Part shown: piece after piece, positions 1 through 8,224 of the stretch
How the letters are laid out: every line of letters begins with the position of its first letter
Numbering within the stretch: the first letter of the stretch is position 1
Assembly (NCBI RefSeq): GCF_003205205.1
Contig: NZ_QJRL01000020.1
Location: forward strand, 40,829 to 104,828
Direction: 5' to 3'
Source of the DNA: Pseudomonas sp. LB-090624
Lineage (GTDB): Bacteria > Pseudomonadota > Gammaproteobacteria > Pseudomonadales > Pseudomonadaceae
Length of the DNA stretch: 64,000 nucleotides
Position numbers and translations under genes: made by a program
Notes under the pieces: model-generated
What the model saw: only the letters and a program-made list of their open reading frames with translations
What the model was told of the DNA's origin: nothing
Database searches by the model: none

Positions 1-1280
1 CCCTTGTAGGGAACGCGACCTTCGATACCTTCCGGTACCAGCTTCTCGGCACCGGCCGAGGAATCCTGGAAGTAACGGTCGGACGAGCCTTGCGCCTGTG
101 CCATGGCACCCAGCGAGCCCATGCCACGATAGGCCTTGTAGGAACGGCCCTGGAACAGTTCGACTTCGCCCGGGGCCTCTTCGGTACCGGCGAACATCGA
201 ACCCATCATCACGCAGGAAGCACCGGCAACGATGGCCTTGGACAGGTCACCGGAGAAGCGGATGCCGCCGTCGGCGATCAGTGGCACGCCAGTGCCTTCC
301 AGTGCTGCGGCGACGTTGGCGATGGCGCTGATTTGCGGCACGCCGACACCGGCAACGATCCGGGTGGTGCAAATAGAGCCTGGGCCGATACCGACCTTGA
401 CGGCGTCAGCGCCTGCTTCAGCCAGGGCCTTGGCGGCAGCGCCGGTGGCGATGTTGCCGCCGATCACCTGCACTTGCGGGTAGGTTTCTTTCACCCAGCG
501 CACGCGGTCGATCACGCCTTTGGAGTGACCGTGGGCGGTGTCGACCACAACCACGTCAACGCCGGCAGCCACCAGGGCAGCAACGCGCTCGCCGGTGTCC
601 TTGCCGGTGCCGACGGCAGCGCCAACGCGCAGGCGGCCCTGGTCGTCCTTGCTGGCCAGCGGGTAGGCCTTGGCCTTTTCGATGTCCTTGACGGTCATCA
701 TGCCCTTGAGGTTGAACTTGTCGTCAACGATCAGGACTTTTTCCAGGCGGTGCTTGTGCAGCAGTTCGCGGACTTCGTTCTTGTCGGCGCCTTCGCGGAC
801 GGTGACCAGGCGCTCTTTTGGCGTCATCACGTCGCGAACCTTGGCGTCCAGGCGGTTTTCGAAGCGCACGTCACGGGACGTGACGATACCGACCAGGTCG
901 CCGTTGGCCAGCACCGGTACACCGGAGATGTTGTTCAGGCGGGTCAGCTCGAACAGGTCGCGCACGGTAGCGTCGGCGTCGATGGTGATCGGGTCCTTGA
1001 CCACGCCAGCCTCGAACTTCTTGACCTTGCGTACTTCGCCGGCCTGCTGCTCGATGGTCATGTTCTTGTGGATGATGCCGATGCCGCCTTCCTGAGCCAT
1101 CGCAATGGCCAGGCGCGCTTCGGTCACGGTATCCATGGCGGCGGAAACCAGCGGAATGTTCAGCTCGATGCCACGAGTCAAACGGGTCTTGAGACTGACT
1201 TCATTGGGCAGTACCTCGGAATAGCCAGGTACAAGGAGGATATCGTCGAAGGTCAGGGCTTCTTGGCTGATACGCAGCAT
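1..1280 (-). CDS. guaB: IMP dehydrogenase, C-terminus cut by window edge
   Basis: Oxidises IMP to XMP with NAD+, the committed step of guanine nucleotide synthesis in the cytosol. The visible 426 residues begin MLRISQEALTFDDILLVPG and contain the catalytic-loop motif GPGSICTT (the Cys that attacks IMP, coded near 360-385). Paired CBS regulatory domains lie in the first half of the barrel. The flap region with MGSLGAMAQ and SSDRYFQ lies near the window edge. The family is about 489 residues, so roughly 60 C-terminal residues lie outside. The start is the ATG at 1280, with GGAG about 10 nt upstream. In pseudomonads guaA normally follows, beyond the left edge. Confidence 0.97.
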   Translation of the reverse strand, partial: MLRISQEALTFDDILLVPGYSEVLPNEVSLKTRLTRGIELNIPLVSAAMDTVTEARLAIAMAQEGGIGIIHKNMTIEQQAGEVRKVKKFEAGVVKDPITIDADATVRDLFELTRLNNISGVPVLANGDLVGIVTSRDVRFENRLDAKVRDVMTPKERLVTVREGADKNEVRELLHKHRLEKVLIVDDKFNLKGMMTVKDIEKAKAYPLASKDDQGRLRVGAAVGTGKDTGERVAALVAAGVDVVVVDTAHGHSKGVIDRVRWVKETYPQVQVIGGNIATGAAAKALAEAGADAVKVGIGPGSICTTRIVAGVGVPQISAIANVAAALEGTGVPLIADGGIRFSGDLSKAIVAGASCVMMGSMFAGTEEAPGEVELFQGRSYKAYRGMGSLGAMAQAQGSSDRYFQDSSAGAEKLVPEGIEGRVPYK

Positions 1281-1317
1281 CGCGGGGGCTCCCGGGCGGG
1301 AAAAATGGAAGCGCGCC

Positions 1318-1346
1318 ATTATACTCATGCACGGCGCGCCGCTCAA
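1318..1346 (-). promoter_or_regulatory. Predicted sigma70 promoter of guaB
   Basis: On the minus strand a perfect TATAAT (-10, 1318-1323) is preceded by exactly 17 nt and then TTGAGC (-35, 1341-1346, four of six consensus bases). The expected transcription start is near 1311, giving a leader of about 30 nt before guaB. Confidence 0.6.
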
Positions 1347-1366
1347 TGCAAAATAAGGGCCTTCGG

Positions 1367-1924
1367 TCAGCCTTGTGGCAGTTTTACCTGCACCACGGTC
1401 ACCGGCTGGTCGAGCCAGTCGGCGAAGCTGTCGAGAAAAGCCTGGGTAAACCCGGCCTCGCCCCAGTTGTTGAAGATGAACCCCAGGTTGGAAAAGGCAC
1501 ATGGCTGCAGGTAAATGAAGCCATTGATGTCATCTTCGAAGCCGCACAGCGGGCAGGTGAAGTTGTCGCTCACCGCCGGCATCCACTCTTCCAGGCTTTC
1601 GAACAATGGCTCGCCCACCTCGCGCCGGCACTCCGGGCAACCGGCTTCTTCGAGAAAACCGTCGGTGGGTGTATAGATGCAGCGCTTGAGCATCACCTCC
1701 AGGCCGTTGACTGGCTCGCCGAAGGGCAGTTTTTCCGGGTGCAGGGCCACTTTGCGCGCCCCTGCCGCCAGGGCATGGCCCATGCGGTTGCCGGTGCGGC
1801 CACAGGTGGTCAGCTGTTCCTCGACGACCTTTTCGCGCACCAGCCAGCGCAGGATGGCGCGGGCCCGGGCTTCGTGCACCGGCACGGTAGACAGCTTGGG
1901 AACGATGATGCTCTGGGTGTTCAT
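1367..1924 (-). CDS. Conserved hypothetical protein with two CxxC pairs
   Basis: A 185-residue protein starting MNTQSIIVPKLSTVP. The C-terminal half has CPEC and, after a spacer, CPLC, which together look like a four-cysteine zinc ribbon. Further cysteines occur in TTCGRTG and KRCIY. There is no signal peptide and no membrane segment. It has no nucleotide-binding P-loop; homologs in Pseudomonas are, as I recall, often labelled 'sugar ABC transporter ATPase', which nothing in this sequence supports. The open frame extends upstream to 2086, but that part is the shadow of the neighbouring permease gene, so I use the ATG at 1924. It lies between guaB and the permease on the same strand. Function unknown. 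Confidence 0.8.
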   Translation of the reverse strand: MNTQSIIVPKLSTVPVHEARARAILRWLVREKVVEEQLTTCGRTGNRMGHALAAGARKVALHPEKLPFGEPVNGLEVMLKRCIYTPTDGFLEEAGCPECRREVGEPLFESLEEWMPAVSDNFTCPLCGFEDDINGFIYLQPCAFSNLGFIFNNWGEAGFTQAFLDSFADWLDQPVTVVQVKLPQG

Positions 1925-1971
1925 GAACGGGACTGGCCTGCAAAACTGCGGTAATGGCGCAATTCTACCGC

Positions 1972-2727
1972 TCAGGCGCTGAGGTAGCGACCGATCAGCG
2001 CCAGGCCGCTGGCCAGCACCAGCCAGGTGACCAGCCGTACGAAGGCTTCGCGGGATAACCGGTGGGTCAACCGACGCCCTACCCACAGGCCAATGAACAT
2101 GACAGGCAGCAGGCAGGCGGCGAGCAGCAGCAGGCTTTGGTCGGCATAGACACCGGCGATCAGGAACAGCGACAGACGTACCAACGTGCTGCAGCTGATC
2201 AGCGCGCTCTGGGTGGCGCGAACTTCCTCCTTTACCTCCAGGCGCGCACTCAGGTACAGCGCATAGAGGAAGCCGCCGCTGCCAAACAACGCCCCGAACA
2301 GCCCGCCCACCGTGCCCATCGGCACCGCCCAGAACCCGGACAGGTTAGCCGGCCGCACCTTCAGCGCCAGGCCGTACAGCGCATAGGCGGTGACGAACAG
2401 GCCCATCAACAGCATCAACAAATCGGACTTCAACTGCAGCAGGAACACCACACCCAGCGTGCAGCCTATGGCCATGAACGGCAGTAGCCGCAGCAACTCG
2501 CTGCGCACTACATCACGGCGCGATGGCAGCAAGTTGCCAAAGGCCGCGACGAAATCCAGCAGAACCAGCAGCGGAATGATCCGCGACAGCGGCATGAAGT
2601 GGATCAGCACCGGGCCGGCCACCAGCGCAGTGCCGAAACCGGCGATGCCGAAGACGATGTAGGCGGCGGCGATGGCCATGAGGATGGGGAGCCAGTCTTG
2701 GGGGGTCAGGGAGAGCTGAGCGAGCAT
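1972..2727 (-). CDS. TauE/SafE family membrane permease (sulfite exporter-like)
   Basis: A 251-residue, strongly hydrophobic protein starting MLAQLSLTPQDWLPILMAIAA. It has about seven to eight membrane helices, the family layout of two similar halves, and glycine-rich helix ends such as FGIAGFGTALVAGP near the N-terminus and GGLFGALFGSGG in the middle. TauE/SafE proteins export sulfite, sulfoacetate or other small organosulfur anions across the inner membrane; the substrate here cannot be read from sequence. The frame stays open to 3051, but the upstream extension is built from an inverted repeat, so I take the ATG at 2727. Confidence 0.85.
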   Translation of the reverse strand: MLAQLSLTPQDWLPILMAIAAAYIVFGIAGFGTALVAGPVLIHFMPLSRIIPLLVLLDFVAAFGNLLPSRRDVVRSELLRLLPFMAIGCTLGVVFLLQLKSDLLMLLMGLFVTAYALYGLALKVRPANLSGFWAVPMGTVGGLFGALFGSGGFLYALYLSARLEVKEEVRATQSALISCSTLVRLSLFLIAGVYADQSLLLLAACLLPVMFIGLWVGRRLTHRLSREAFVRLVTWLVLASGLALIGRYLSA

Positions 2728-2806
2728 CGTGCCGGGTTCCTGGGTAGTCCTTTTATCCGTCGCGGGATTGCGGCGGGGCGAATGGGTGCATGCCTTGAAG
2801 GTTATA

Positions 2807-3030
2807 GTGCCTGTGAGATCGAGCGCCGCCCGCGCGGCGCATCGCGAGCTGCGCTCGCCAGATATTCCTGCGGTGTTTGCGCGCGAACGCCTTGGCGCCT
2901 GGCACGCTATCGCACTGCGGCAACAAGGCGGCCGCGCGCGCTTGGTACAGGTAATATTGGCCCGAAACAGACGTAGGAGCGAGCGCAGCTCGCGATGCGC
3001 CGCGCGGGCGGCGCTCGATCTCACAGGCAC
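2807..3030. repeat. 52-bp perfect inverted repeat around a 120-nt spacer
   Basis: The arm at 2807-2858 and the arm at 2979-3030 are exact reverse complements. Each arm contains its own GC-rich palindromic core (GCGCCGCCCGCGCGGCGC). Sequence outside the arms is still partly similar for about 25 nt, so the duplicated unit may have been longer. It fills most of the 350-nt gap between the permease gene and xseA; I see no gene in this gap. A shortened relative of the arm occurs at 25953-25988. It looks like a REP/BIME-type intergenic element of a kind different from the GCGGGC-core REPs elsewhere in the window. Confidence 0.8.
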
Positions 3031-3077
3031 CACAAACCCCAAGACATGCACTCACCCAGCCCAGTATCATGCCCACC

Positions 3078-4457
3078 ATGATCAGAGACCCCTTCGAACG
3101 ACTCGGACTGGACCGCGAGGTCCTCACCGTCAGCCAACTCAACGGCCGCGCCCGCGTGCTGCTGGAAGACGTTTTCCGCAGCGTGTGGGTGGAAGGCGAA
3201 ATCTCCAACCTCGCCCGCCCGGCGTCCGGCCACATGTACTTCACCCTCAAGGACAGCGGCGCCCAGGTGCGTTGCGCGTTGTTCCGGCAAAACGCCACGC
3301 GGGTGCGCCAGGCGCTGCGCGACGGCCTGGCGGTGCGGGTACGCGGCAAGGTTTCGCTGTTCGAAGGGCGGGGCGACTATCAGCTGATTCTCGACACCGT
3401 CGAGCCAGCCGGCGATGGCGCGCTGCGCCTGGCCTTCGAGGCCCTTAAGGAAAAGCTCGGTGCCGAGGGGCTGTTCAGCACCGAACGAAAGAAGCCACTG
3501 CCGGCTCACCCGCAGCGCATCGGCATCATCACCTCGCCCACCGGCGCGGTGATCCGCGACATCATCAGTGTGTTCGGCCGCCGTGCCCCGCAGGTGGAGC
3601 TGAACCTGATCCCGACGGCGGTACAGGGCCGCGAAGCCATCGCGCAGATCGTACGCGCCATCCGCCTGGCCGACAGCCTCGGCTTCGATGCGCTGATTCT
3701 GGCGCGTGGTGGTGGTTCGCTGGAAGACCTCTGGTGTTTCAACGAGGAAGCCGTGGCGCGTGCCGTGGCCGCCTGCGTCACGCCCATTGTCAGCGCCGTG
3801 GGCCATGAAACCGACGTGTCGATCAGCGACTTCGTGGCTGACGTGCGCGCGCCCACCCCGTCGGCTGCCGCCGAGCTGCTGGCCCCTGACAACAGCGGCC
3901 TTCGGCAACGCCTGGATGGCCTGCAACGGCGCCTGCTCTTGCGCATGCAGAACCGCCTGACCCACGACCGCCTGCGCCTGGAGTCACTCACCCGCCGCCT
4001 GCGTCACCCAGGCGAGCGTTTGCGCCAGCAGGCTCAACGCCTGGACGACCTGGACATGCGCCTGCGTCGCGCGTTCATGCTCAACCTCAACCAGCGCCGC
4101 GAACGCCTGGCACGCCTGGACGCCCGCCTGGCCGCGCAGCATCCGGGCCGTAACCTGAAACTGCTGAACCAGCGCCTGGACAGCCTGGCCGAGCGCCTGC
4201 CACGGGCCATGCGTGAGGTGCTCAAGGACCGCCGCCAGCGGTTCCAGGCCCAGTTGCAGACACTGCAAGTGGTCAGTCCGCTGGCCACCTTGGCCCGCGG
4301 GTACAGCATTTTGCTGGATGAACAAGGCCAGGCCATTCGCAGCGCCGAACAGACCCGCAATGGCCAACGCCTGACTGCCCGCCTGAACGAAGGCGAGCTG
4401 CTGGTGCGGGTCGAAGACAACCACCTGACCCCGGTCACCCTTTCACTACTGGACTGA
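3078..4457 (+). CDS. xseA: Exodeoxyribonuclease VII large subunit
   Basis: Catalytic and DNA-binding subunit of exonuclease VII, which degrades single-stranded DNA from both ends together with XseB (not in this window). The order is an N-terminal OB-fold (about residues 20-115, with VEGEISNL and SGHMYFTLKD). The catalytic domain follows, with RIGIITSPTGAVIRD, LARGGGSLEDLW and VGHETDVSISDFVADVRAPTP. A long basic coiled-coil region (about 280-400) and a tail with LARGYSIL close the protein. The ATG at 3078 gives 459 residues, the length I recall for P. putida XseA; an in-frame ATG at 3069 is possible, and neither has a strong ribosome site. Three nt separate it from the peptidase gene downstream. 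Confidence 0.95.
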   Translation: MIRDPFERLGLDREVLTVSQLNGRARVLLEDVFRSVWVEGEISNLARPASGHMYFTLKDSGAQVRCALFRQNATRVRQALRDGLAVRVRGKVSLFEGRGDYQLILDTVEPAGDGALRLAFEALKEKLGAEGLFSTERKKPLPAHPQRIGIITSPTGAVIRDIISVFGRRAPQVELNLIPTAVQGREAIAQIVRAIRLADSLGFDALILARGGGSLEDLWCFNEEAVARAVAACVTPIVSAVGHETDVSISDFVADVRAPTPSAAAELLAPDNSGLRQRLDGLQRRLLLRMQNRLTHDRLRLESLTRRLRHPGERLRQQAQRLDDLDMRLRRAFMLNLNQRRERLARLDARLAAQHPGRNLKLLNQRLDSLAERLPRAMREVLKDRRQRFQAQLQTLQVVSPLATLARGYSILLDEQGQAIRSAEQTRNGQRLTARLNEGELLVRVEDNHLTPVTLSLLD

Positions 4458-4460
4458 CAC

Positions 4461-5288
4461 ATGCCCCGCCTGCTCGCGCCCCTGCTCGCCCTTTCTCTGT
4501 TGCTGCTGGCCGGCGGTGCCCAGGCCAGCTACATCACCCGCGCGCTGAACAAACCAGTGCCGGGCGGCGTGGCGGTGATCGACCTCGGCCCCGCCGCCAG
4601 CGCGCCAAGCGCCCGCTTTGACGGCAAACCGGTGCTGGTGGTGAAGGAACAGGACAACTGGCTGGCCATCGTTGGCATCCCGCTGACCCAGAAACCCGGC
4701 ACCGCCGTGCTGAGCCAAGGCGGGCGTACCCTGCCCTTTTCGGTCGGCAGCAAGAAATACCCTGAACAGCGCATCACCTTGAAGAACACCCGCCAGGTCA
4801 ACCCGAACCCGGCCGACCTCAAGCGCATCGACCGTGAGTTGGCCGAGCAGATCAAGGCCTACCGCAGCTTCAGCCCGAACCTGCCGAGCAACCTGATCCT
4901 CGACAAACCGGTCAGCGGCCCGCTGTCGAGCAAGTTCGGCGTGCGCCGCTTCTTCAATGGCGAAGAGCGCAACCCGCATGCCGGGCTGGACTTCGCCGTG
5001 CCGGCGGGTACGCCGATCAAGACCCCGGCCAATGGCAAGGTGATTCTGGTGGGTGACTACTTTTTCAATGGCCGCACGGTGTTTGTCGACCATGGCCAGG
5101 GCTTCATCAGCATGTTCTGCCACATGTCGAAAATCGATGTGCAGGTCGGCCAGCAACTGCGCCGTGGCGAGGTGGTCGGCCGGGTGGGTTCGACCGGGCG
5201 GGCTACCGGACCGCACATGCACTGGAATGTCAGCCTGAACGATGCACGGGTGGATCCAGCGATTTTCATTGGTGCGTTCCAGCCCTGA
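4461..5288 (+). CDS. Exported M23 (LytM-type) metallopeptidase
   Basis: A 275-residue protein with a signal peptide (about residues 1-22, ending GGAQA). It has a C-terminal M23 domain with the zinc and catalytic pattern intact: H173 and D177 in HAGLD, a middle histidine in VDHGQGF and in CHMSK, and H252/H254 in HMHW. An N-terminal all-beta region precedes the domain. M23 enzymes cleave peptidoglycan cross-bridges in the periplasm or act as hydrolase-activating factors; with all metal ligands present, this one is probably a true endopeptidase. It starts three nt after xseA and is probably co-transcribed with it. Confidence 0.9.
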   Translation: MPRLLAPLLALSLLLLAGGAQASYITRALNKPVPGGVAVIDLGPAASAPSARFDGKPVLVVKEQDNWLAIVGIPLTQKPGTAVLSQGGRTLPFSVGSKKYPEQRITLKNTRQVNPNPADLKRIDRELAEQIKAYRSFSPNLPSNLILDKPVSGPLSSKFGVRRFFNGEERNPHAGLDFAVPAGTPIKTPANGKVILVGDYFFNGRTVFVDHGQGFISMFCHMSKIDVQVGQQLRRGEVVGRVGSTGRATGPHMHWNVSLNDARVDPAIFIGAFQP

Positions 5289-5298
5289 AATTGCGCCG

Positions 5299-5329
5299 CC
5301 TGCTTCGCGGGCGCGCCCGCTCCTACAGG
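5299..5329. repeat. REP element after the M23 peptidase gene
   Basis: Typical Pseudomonas REP: a GCGGGC-GC-GCCCGC palindromic core followed by TCCTACAGG, just downstream of the peptidase stop. It sits in the 410-nt gap 5289-5698 before leuA. The rest of that gap is AT-rich to about 5510 and then carries a small leucine-rich frame. Confidence 0.7.
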
Positions 5330-5544
5330 TATTGCGCCACGTCGCAGGGGCGTGCCAGCGAAGGTGGCCAGCGCAGTCGACAGCAGTTCAACTGTGTTGC
5401 GCCATCGAAAAATACTGCGCAAAAATCAATAAGCACCTAAATAATATGAGCCATAAAATCTCGTCTTATTGCTTTTTTTAAGCATTTATCTCAATTTTTC
5501 CCGAACGCTTGCCATCCCCCACCCCACTGGTTAAGTTTGAAGGC

Positions 5545-5622
5545 ATGAAAACCTTCAGCACCCTCATCCTGCTCCGACAACATCGCAGCCTCTGCCTGGT
5601 CAGCGCCCGACTACCAGGCTGA
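5545..5622 (+). CDS. Possible leucine-rich leader peptide upstream of leuA
   Basis: A 25-codon frame with Leu at positions 7, 9, 10, 16, 18 and 23 (six of 25) plus Ile8 and Val19, ending 76 nt before leuA. That composition and position are what a leucine-sensing leader would have. A 6-bp stem (CCTGGT 5595-5600 with ACCAGG 5613-5618) overlaps its 3' end. Against the call: the GAAGG-like ribosome site is only one nt from the ATG, and no U-tract terminator follows, so classical attenuation is not evident. It could be a chance frame. Confidence 0.4.
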   Translation: MKTFSTLILLRQHRSLCLVSARLPG

Positions 5623-5698
5623 TTCGCGTCGCCTCGCCTCTTCATCTCGTTATTGCTCGGCAGGCCCGATCTCGGCCGCACACAAAAGGATTGCTTCC

Positions 5699-7372
5699 AT
5701 GACCATGCTCAAAGACCCTTCGAAGAAGTACCGCGCCTTTCCGACCATCGACCTGCCCGACCGTACCTGGCCGTCGAAGACCATCACCGCAGCCCCTATC
5801 TGGTGCAGTTCCGACCTGCGTGATGGCAACCAGTCGCTGATCGAGCCGATGGACTCGGAGAAGAAGCTGCGCTTCTGGAAGACCTTGGTGCAGGTTGGCG
5901 TAAAGGAAATCGAAGCGTCGTTCCCGTCCGCCTCGCAAACCGACTTCGACTTCGTGCGCACCTTGATCCAGGACGGCCACATCCCGGACGACACCACCAT
6001 CCAGGTGCTCACCCAGGCGCGTGAAGACCTGATCGCGCGTACCTTCGAGTCGCTGCGCGGGGCGAAAAAGGCCATCGTCCACCTGTACAACGCCACCAGC
6101 CCATCGTTCCGCCGCATTGTCTTCAACCAAGACAAGCAAGGCGTGAAGGACATCGCGGTGAACGCGGCCAAGCTGTTCGTCAAGTACGCTGCCCAGCAGC
6201 CGGAAACCCACTGGACCTTCCAGTACTCGCCAGAAACCTTCAGCGCTACCGAAATGGAATTCGCCAAGGAAGTCTGCGATGCGGTCATCGAGGTGTGGAA
6301 CCCGACGCCTGAGCACAAGATCATCCTCAACCTGCCAGCCACCGTCGAAGTGTCGACGCCGAACATCTATGCCGACCAGATCGAGTGGTTCTGCCGCAAT
6401 GTCAGCCGCCGCGACAGCGTGATCATCAGCCTGCACTGCCACAACGACCGTGGCACCGGCATCGCTGCCACCGAACTGGGCCTGATGGCCGGTGCCGACC
6501 GCGCTGAAGGCTGCCTGTTCGGCAACGGCGAGCGTACCGGTAACGTCGACCTGGTGACCCTGGCACTGAACCTCTACACCCAGGGCATCGACCCGCTGCT
6601 GGACTTCTCCGACATCGACGGAGTACGCAAGGTGGTCGAAGAGTGCAACCAGTTGCCGGTGCACCCGCGTCACCCGTACGTGGGCGACCTGGTCCACACC
6701 GCGTTCTCCGGCTCGCACCAGGACGCCATTCGCAAGGGCTTCGCCAAGCAGCAGGAAGGCGAGCTGTGGGAAGTGCCGTACTTGCCGATCGACCCGGCGG
6801 ACATCGGCCGCAGCTACGAGGCAGTCATCCGCGTCAACAGCCAGTCGGGCAAAGGCGGCATCACCTACCTGCTCGAGCAGGAATACGGCATCAGCCTGCC
6901 ACGTCGCATGCAGATTGAGTTCAGCCAGGTGGTACAGGGTGAAACCGACCGTCTGGGCCTGGAAATGACTGCCCAGCAAATCTACAGCCTGCTGCACAAG
7001 GAATACCTCCAGGCGAACGCGCCGTACGCGCTGGTGAGCCACCGCCTGCAGGAAGAAAACGGCCACAGTGCCGTGGAAGTGGAAGTTGCCGGTGAAGGTG
7101 AAACCACCCTGCACTGGCGCGGCAAGGGCAACGGCGCCCTGGAAGCCCTGGTAGCCGGCCTGCCGGTTGCGGTGGAGATCATGGACTACAACGAGCATGC
7201 GATTGGCGCTGGCACCAACGCCAAGGCAGCAGCCTACATCGAGTTGCGCGTGGCCGGCGGTCGCCCGATACATGGTGTGGGTATCGATGAAAACATCACC
7301 ACGGCCAGCTTCAAGGCCCTGTTCAGTGCCCTGAACCGTTCGCTGAGCCAACAGGAAGCCCAAGCTGCCTGA
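5699..7372 (+). CDS. leuA: 2-isopropylmalate synthase (LeuA type 2)
   Basis: Condenses acetyl-CoA with 2-oxoisovalerate, the first committed step of leucine synthesis. The 557 residues match the long LeuA type-2 class. The TIM-barrel domain carries the metal/substrate motif RDGNQSLIEPM near residue 42 and SLHCHNDRGTGIAATELGL followed by GERTGNVDLVTLALN. The C-terminal regulatory domain, where leucine binds in this family, includes VGIDENITTASFKALFSALNR. The start at 5699 has AAAGGA about 10 nt upstream. It is monocistronic and ends at a strong terminator. A possible leader peptide precedes it. Confidence 0.97.
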   Translation: MTMLKDPSKKYRAFPTIDLPDRTWPSKTITAAPIWCSSDLRDGNQSLIEPMDSEKKLRFWKTLVQVGVKEIEASFPSASQTDFDFVRTLIQDGHIPDDTTIQVLTQAREDLIARTFESLRGAKKAIVHLYNATSPSFRRIVFNQDKQGVKDIAVNAAKLFVKYAAQQPETHWTFQYSPETFSATEMEFAKEVCDAVIEVWNPTPEHKIILNLPATVEVSTPNIYADQIEWFCRNVSRRDSVIISLHCHNDRGTGIAATELGLMAGADRAEGCLFGNGERTGNVDLVTLALNLYTQGIDPLLDFSDIDGVRKVVEECNQLPVHPRHPYVGDLVHTAFSGSHQDAIRKGFAKQQEGELWEVPYLPIDPADIGRSYEAVIRVNSQSGKGGITYLLEQEYGISLPRRMQIEFSQVVQGETDRLGLEMTAQQIYSLLHKEYLQANAPYALVSHRLQEENGHSAVEVEVAGEGETTLHWRGKGNGALEALVAGLPVAVEIMDYNEHAIGAGTNAKAAAYIELRVAGGRPIHGVGIDENITTASFKALFSALNRSLSQQEAQAA

Positions 7373-7385
7373 TAGTTCTACCCAA

Positions 7386-7419
7386 CAAAAAAACCGCATC
7401 CTGGGATGCGGTTTTTTTT
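7386..7419 (+). terminator. Intrinsic terminator of leuA
   Basis: An 8-bp stem (CCGCATCC / GGATGCGG) with a two-base loop, followed by eight T, 13 nt after the leuA stop. Confidence 0.9.
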
Positions 7420-7473
7420 CGCCCGAGTCTCTCGGGAAGGCTTCATGCACCGGCTATCCACAGGCGCGGCCCA

Positions 7474-7500
7474 TAAAAAAAGGGCGCCGACCAAGCGCCC
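7474..7500 (-). terminator. Intrinsic terminator of the zwf-pgl-eda operon
   Basis: Read on the minus strand: GGGCGC, a seven-base loop, GCGCCC, then seven T. It lies 27 nt after the eda stop. Confidence 0.8.
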
Positions 7501-7526
7501 CATAAGCCGTAAAGCACACAACAAAT

Positions 7527-8207
7527 TCAGTTGGCGTCCAGCAGCGCCATCGCCTCGGCACTGCACGCTTCGATCCGCGCCCAGTCGCCGTTCTTGATCC
7601 AGCTGCTGTCGAGCATCCAGGTGCCGCCCACGCACATCACATTGGGCAACGCCATGTAGTTACGCACATTGGCCGGGTTCACGCCGCCAGTCGGGCAAAA
7701 GCGTATATCGCCGAACGGGCCGCCAAAGGCCTTGATCGCGGCCACGCCGCCGCTGATTTCTGCCGGGAACAGCTTGAAGCGGCGATAGCCCAGCGCGTAG
7801 CCCATCATGATTTCGGACGGTGTGCTGATGCCCGGCAGCAGAGGTATCTCGCTTTCTACACCGGCTTCGAGAATATCCTGAGTAATACCCGGGGTAACGA
7901 CGAATTGCGCACCCGCAGCTTCAACGGCGGCGAACATGCCGCGATCAAGCACGGTACCTGCGCCGACGCATAGCTCCGGGCGCTGTTCGCGCAGCACCTG
8001 GATGGCCTTCAGGCCATGCTGTGAGCGCAACGTAACTTCCAGGGTGCGGATGCCGCCCGCGGCCAAGGCATCGGCCAGCGGTAGGATGTCTTCCTCACGG
8101 GCGATGGTGATCACCGGCAGGATGCGCGCCTTCTCGCAAATGGCGTCGATCCGCGCGGCTTTGTCGGCCATCGAGAGCTTGGACTGTGGGCGTTCGAGGG
8201 TGGTCAT
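7527..8207 (-). CDS. eda: KDPG aldolase (2-dehydro-3-deoxy-6-phosphogluconate aldolase)
   Basis: Splits 2-keto-3-deoxy-6-phosphogluconate into pyruvate and glyceraldehyde 3-phosphate, the last step of the Entner-Doudoroff pathway. The 226-residue class I aldolase has the Schiff-base lysine K145 in RRFKLFPAE, the general acid/base E57 in RTLEVTLRS, and the phosphate-binding CPTGGV. The ATG at 8207 has AGGA about nine nt upstream; an in-frame ATG at 8234 would overlap pgl. It follows pgl after 17 nt and is last in zwf-pgl-eda, which HexR is known to repress in P. putida until the pathway intermediate releases it. Confidence 0.96.
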   Translation of the reverse strand: MTTLERPQSKLSMADKAARIDAICEKARILPVITIAREEDILPLADALAAGGIRTLEVTLRSQHGLKAIQVLREQRPELCVGAGTVLDRGMFAAVEAAGAQFVVTPGITQDILEAGVESEIPLLPGISTPSEIMMGYALGYRRFKLFPAEISGGVAAIKAFGGPFGDIRFCPTGGVNPANVRNYMALPNVMCVGGTWMLDSSWIKNGDWARIEACSAEAMALLDAN

Positions 8208-8224
8208 GACTGTGGATCCTTGGC

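Noticed and set aside
90..1514. 474-codon plus-strand frame opposite guaB
   Set aside because: guaB on the minus strand has a catalytic loop and a good promoter; the plus frame has no recognisable feature.
2728..3051. N-terminal extension of the TauE/SafE permease to 3051
   Set aside because: The extension is translated inverted repeat; the ATG at 2727 starts directly at the first membrane helix.
5600..5698. Intrinsic attenuator terminator between the leuA leader frame and leuA
   Set aside because: Only a short GGCC stem is present and no run of T follows.
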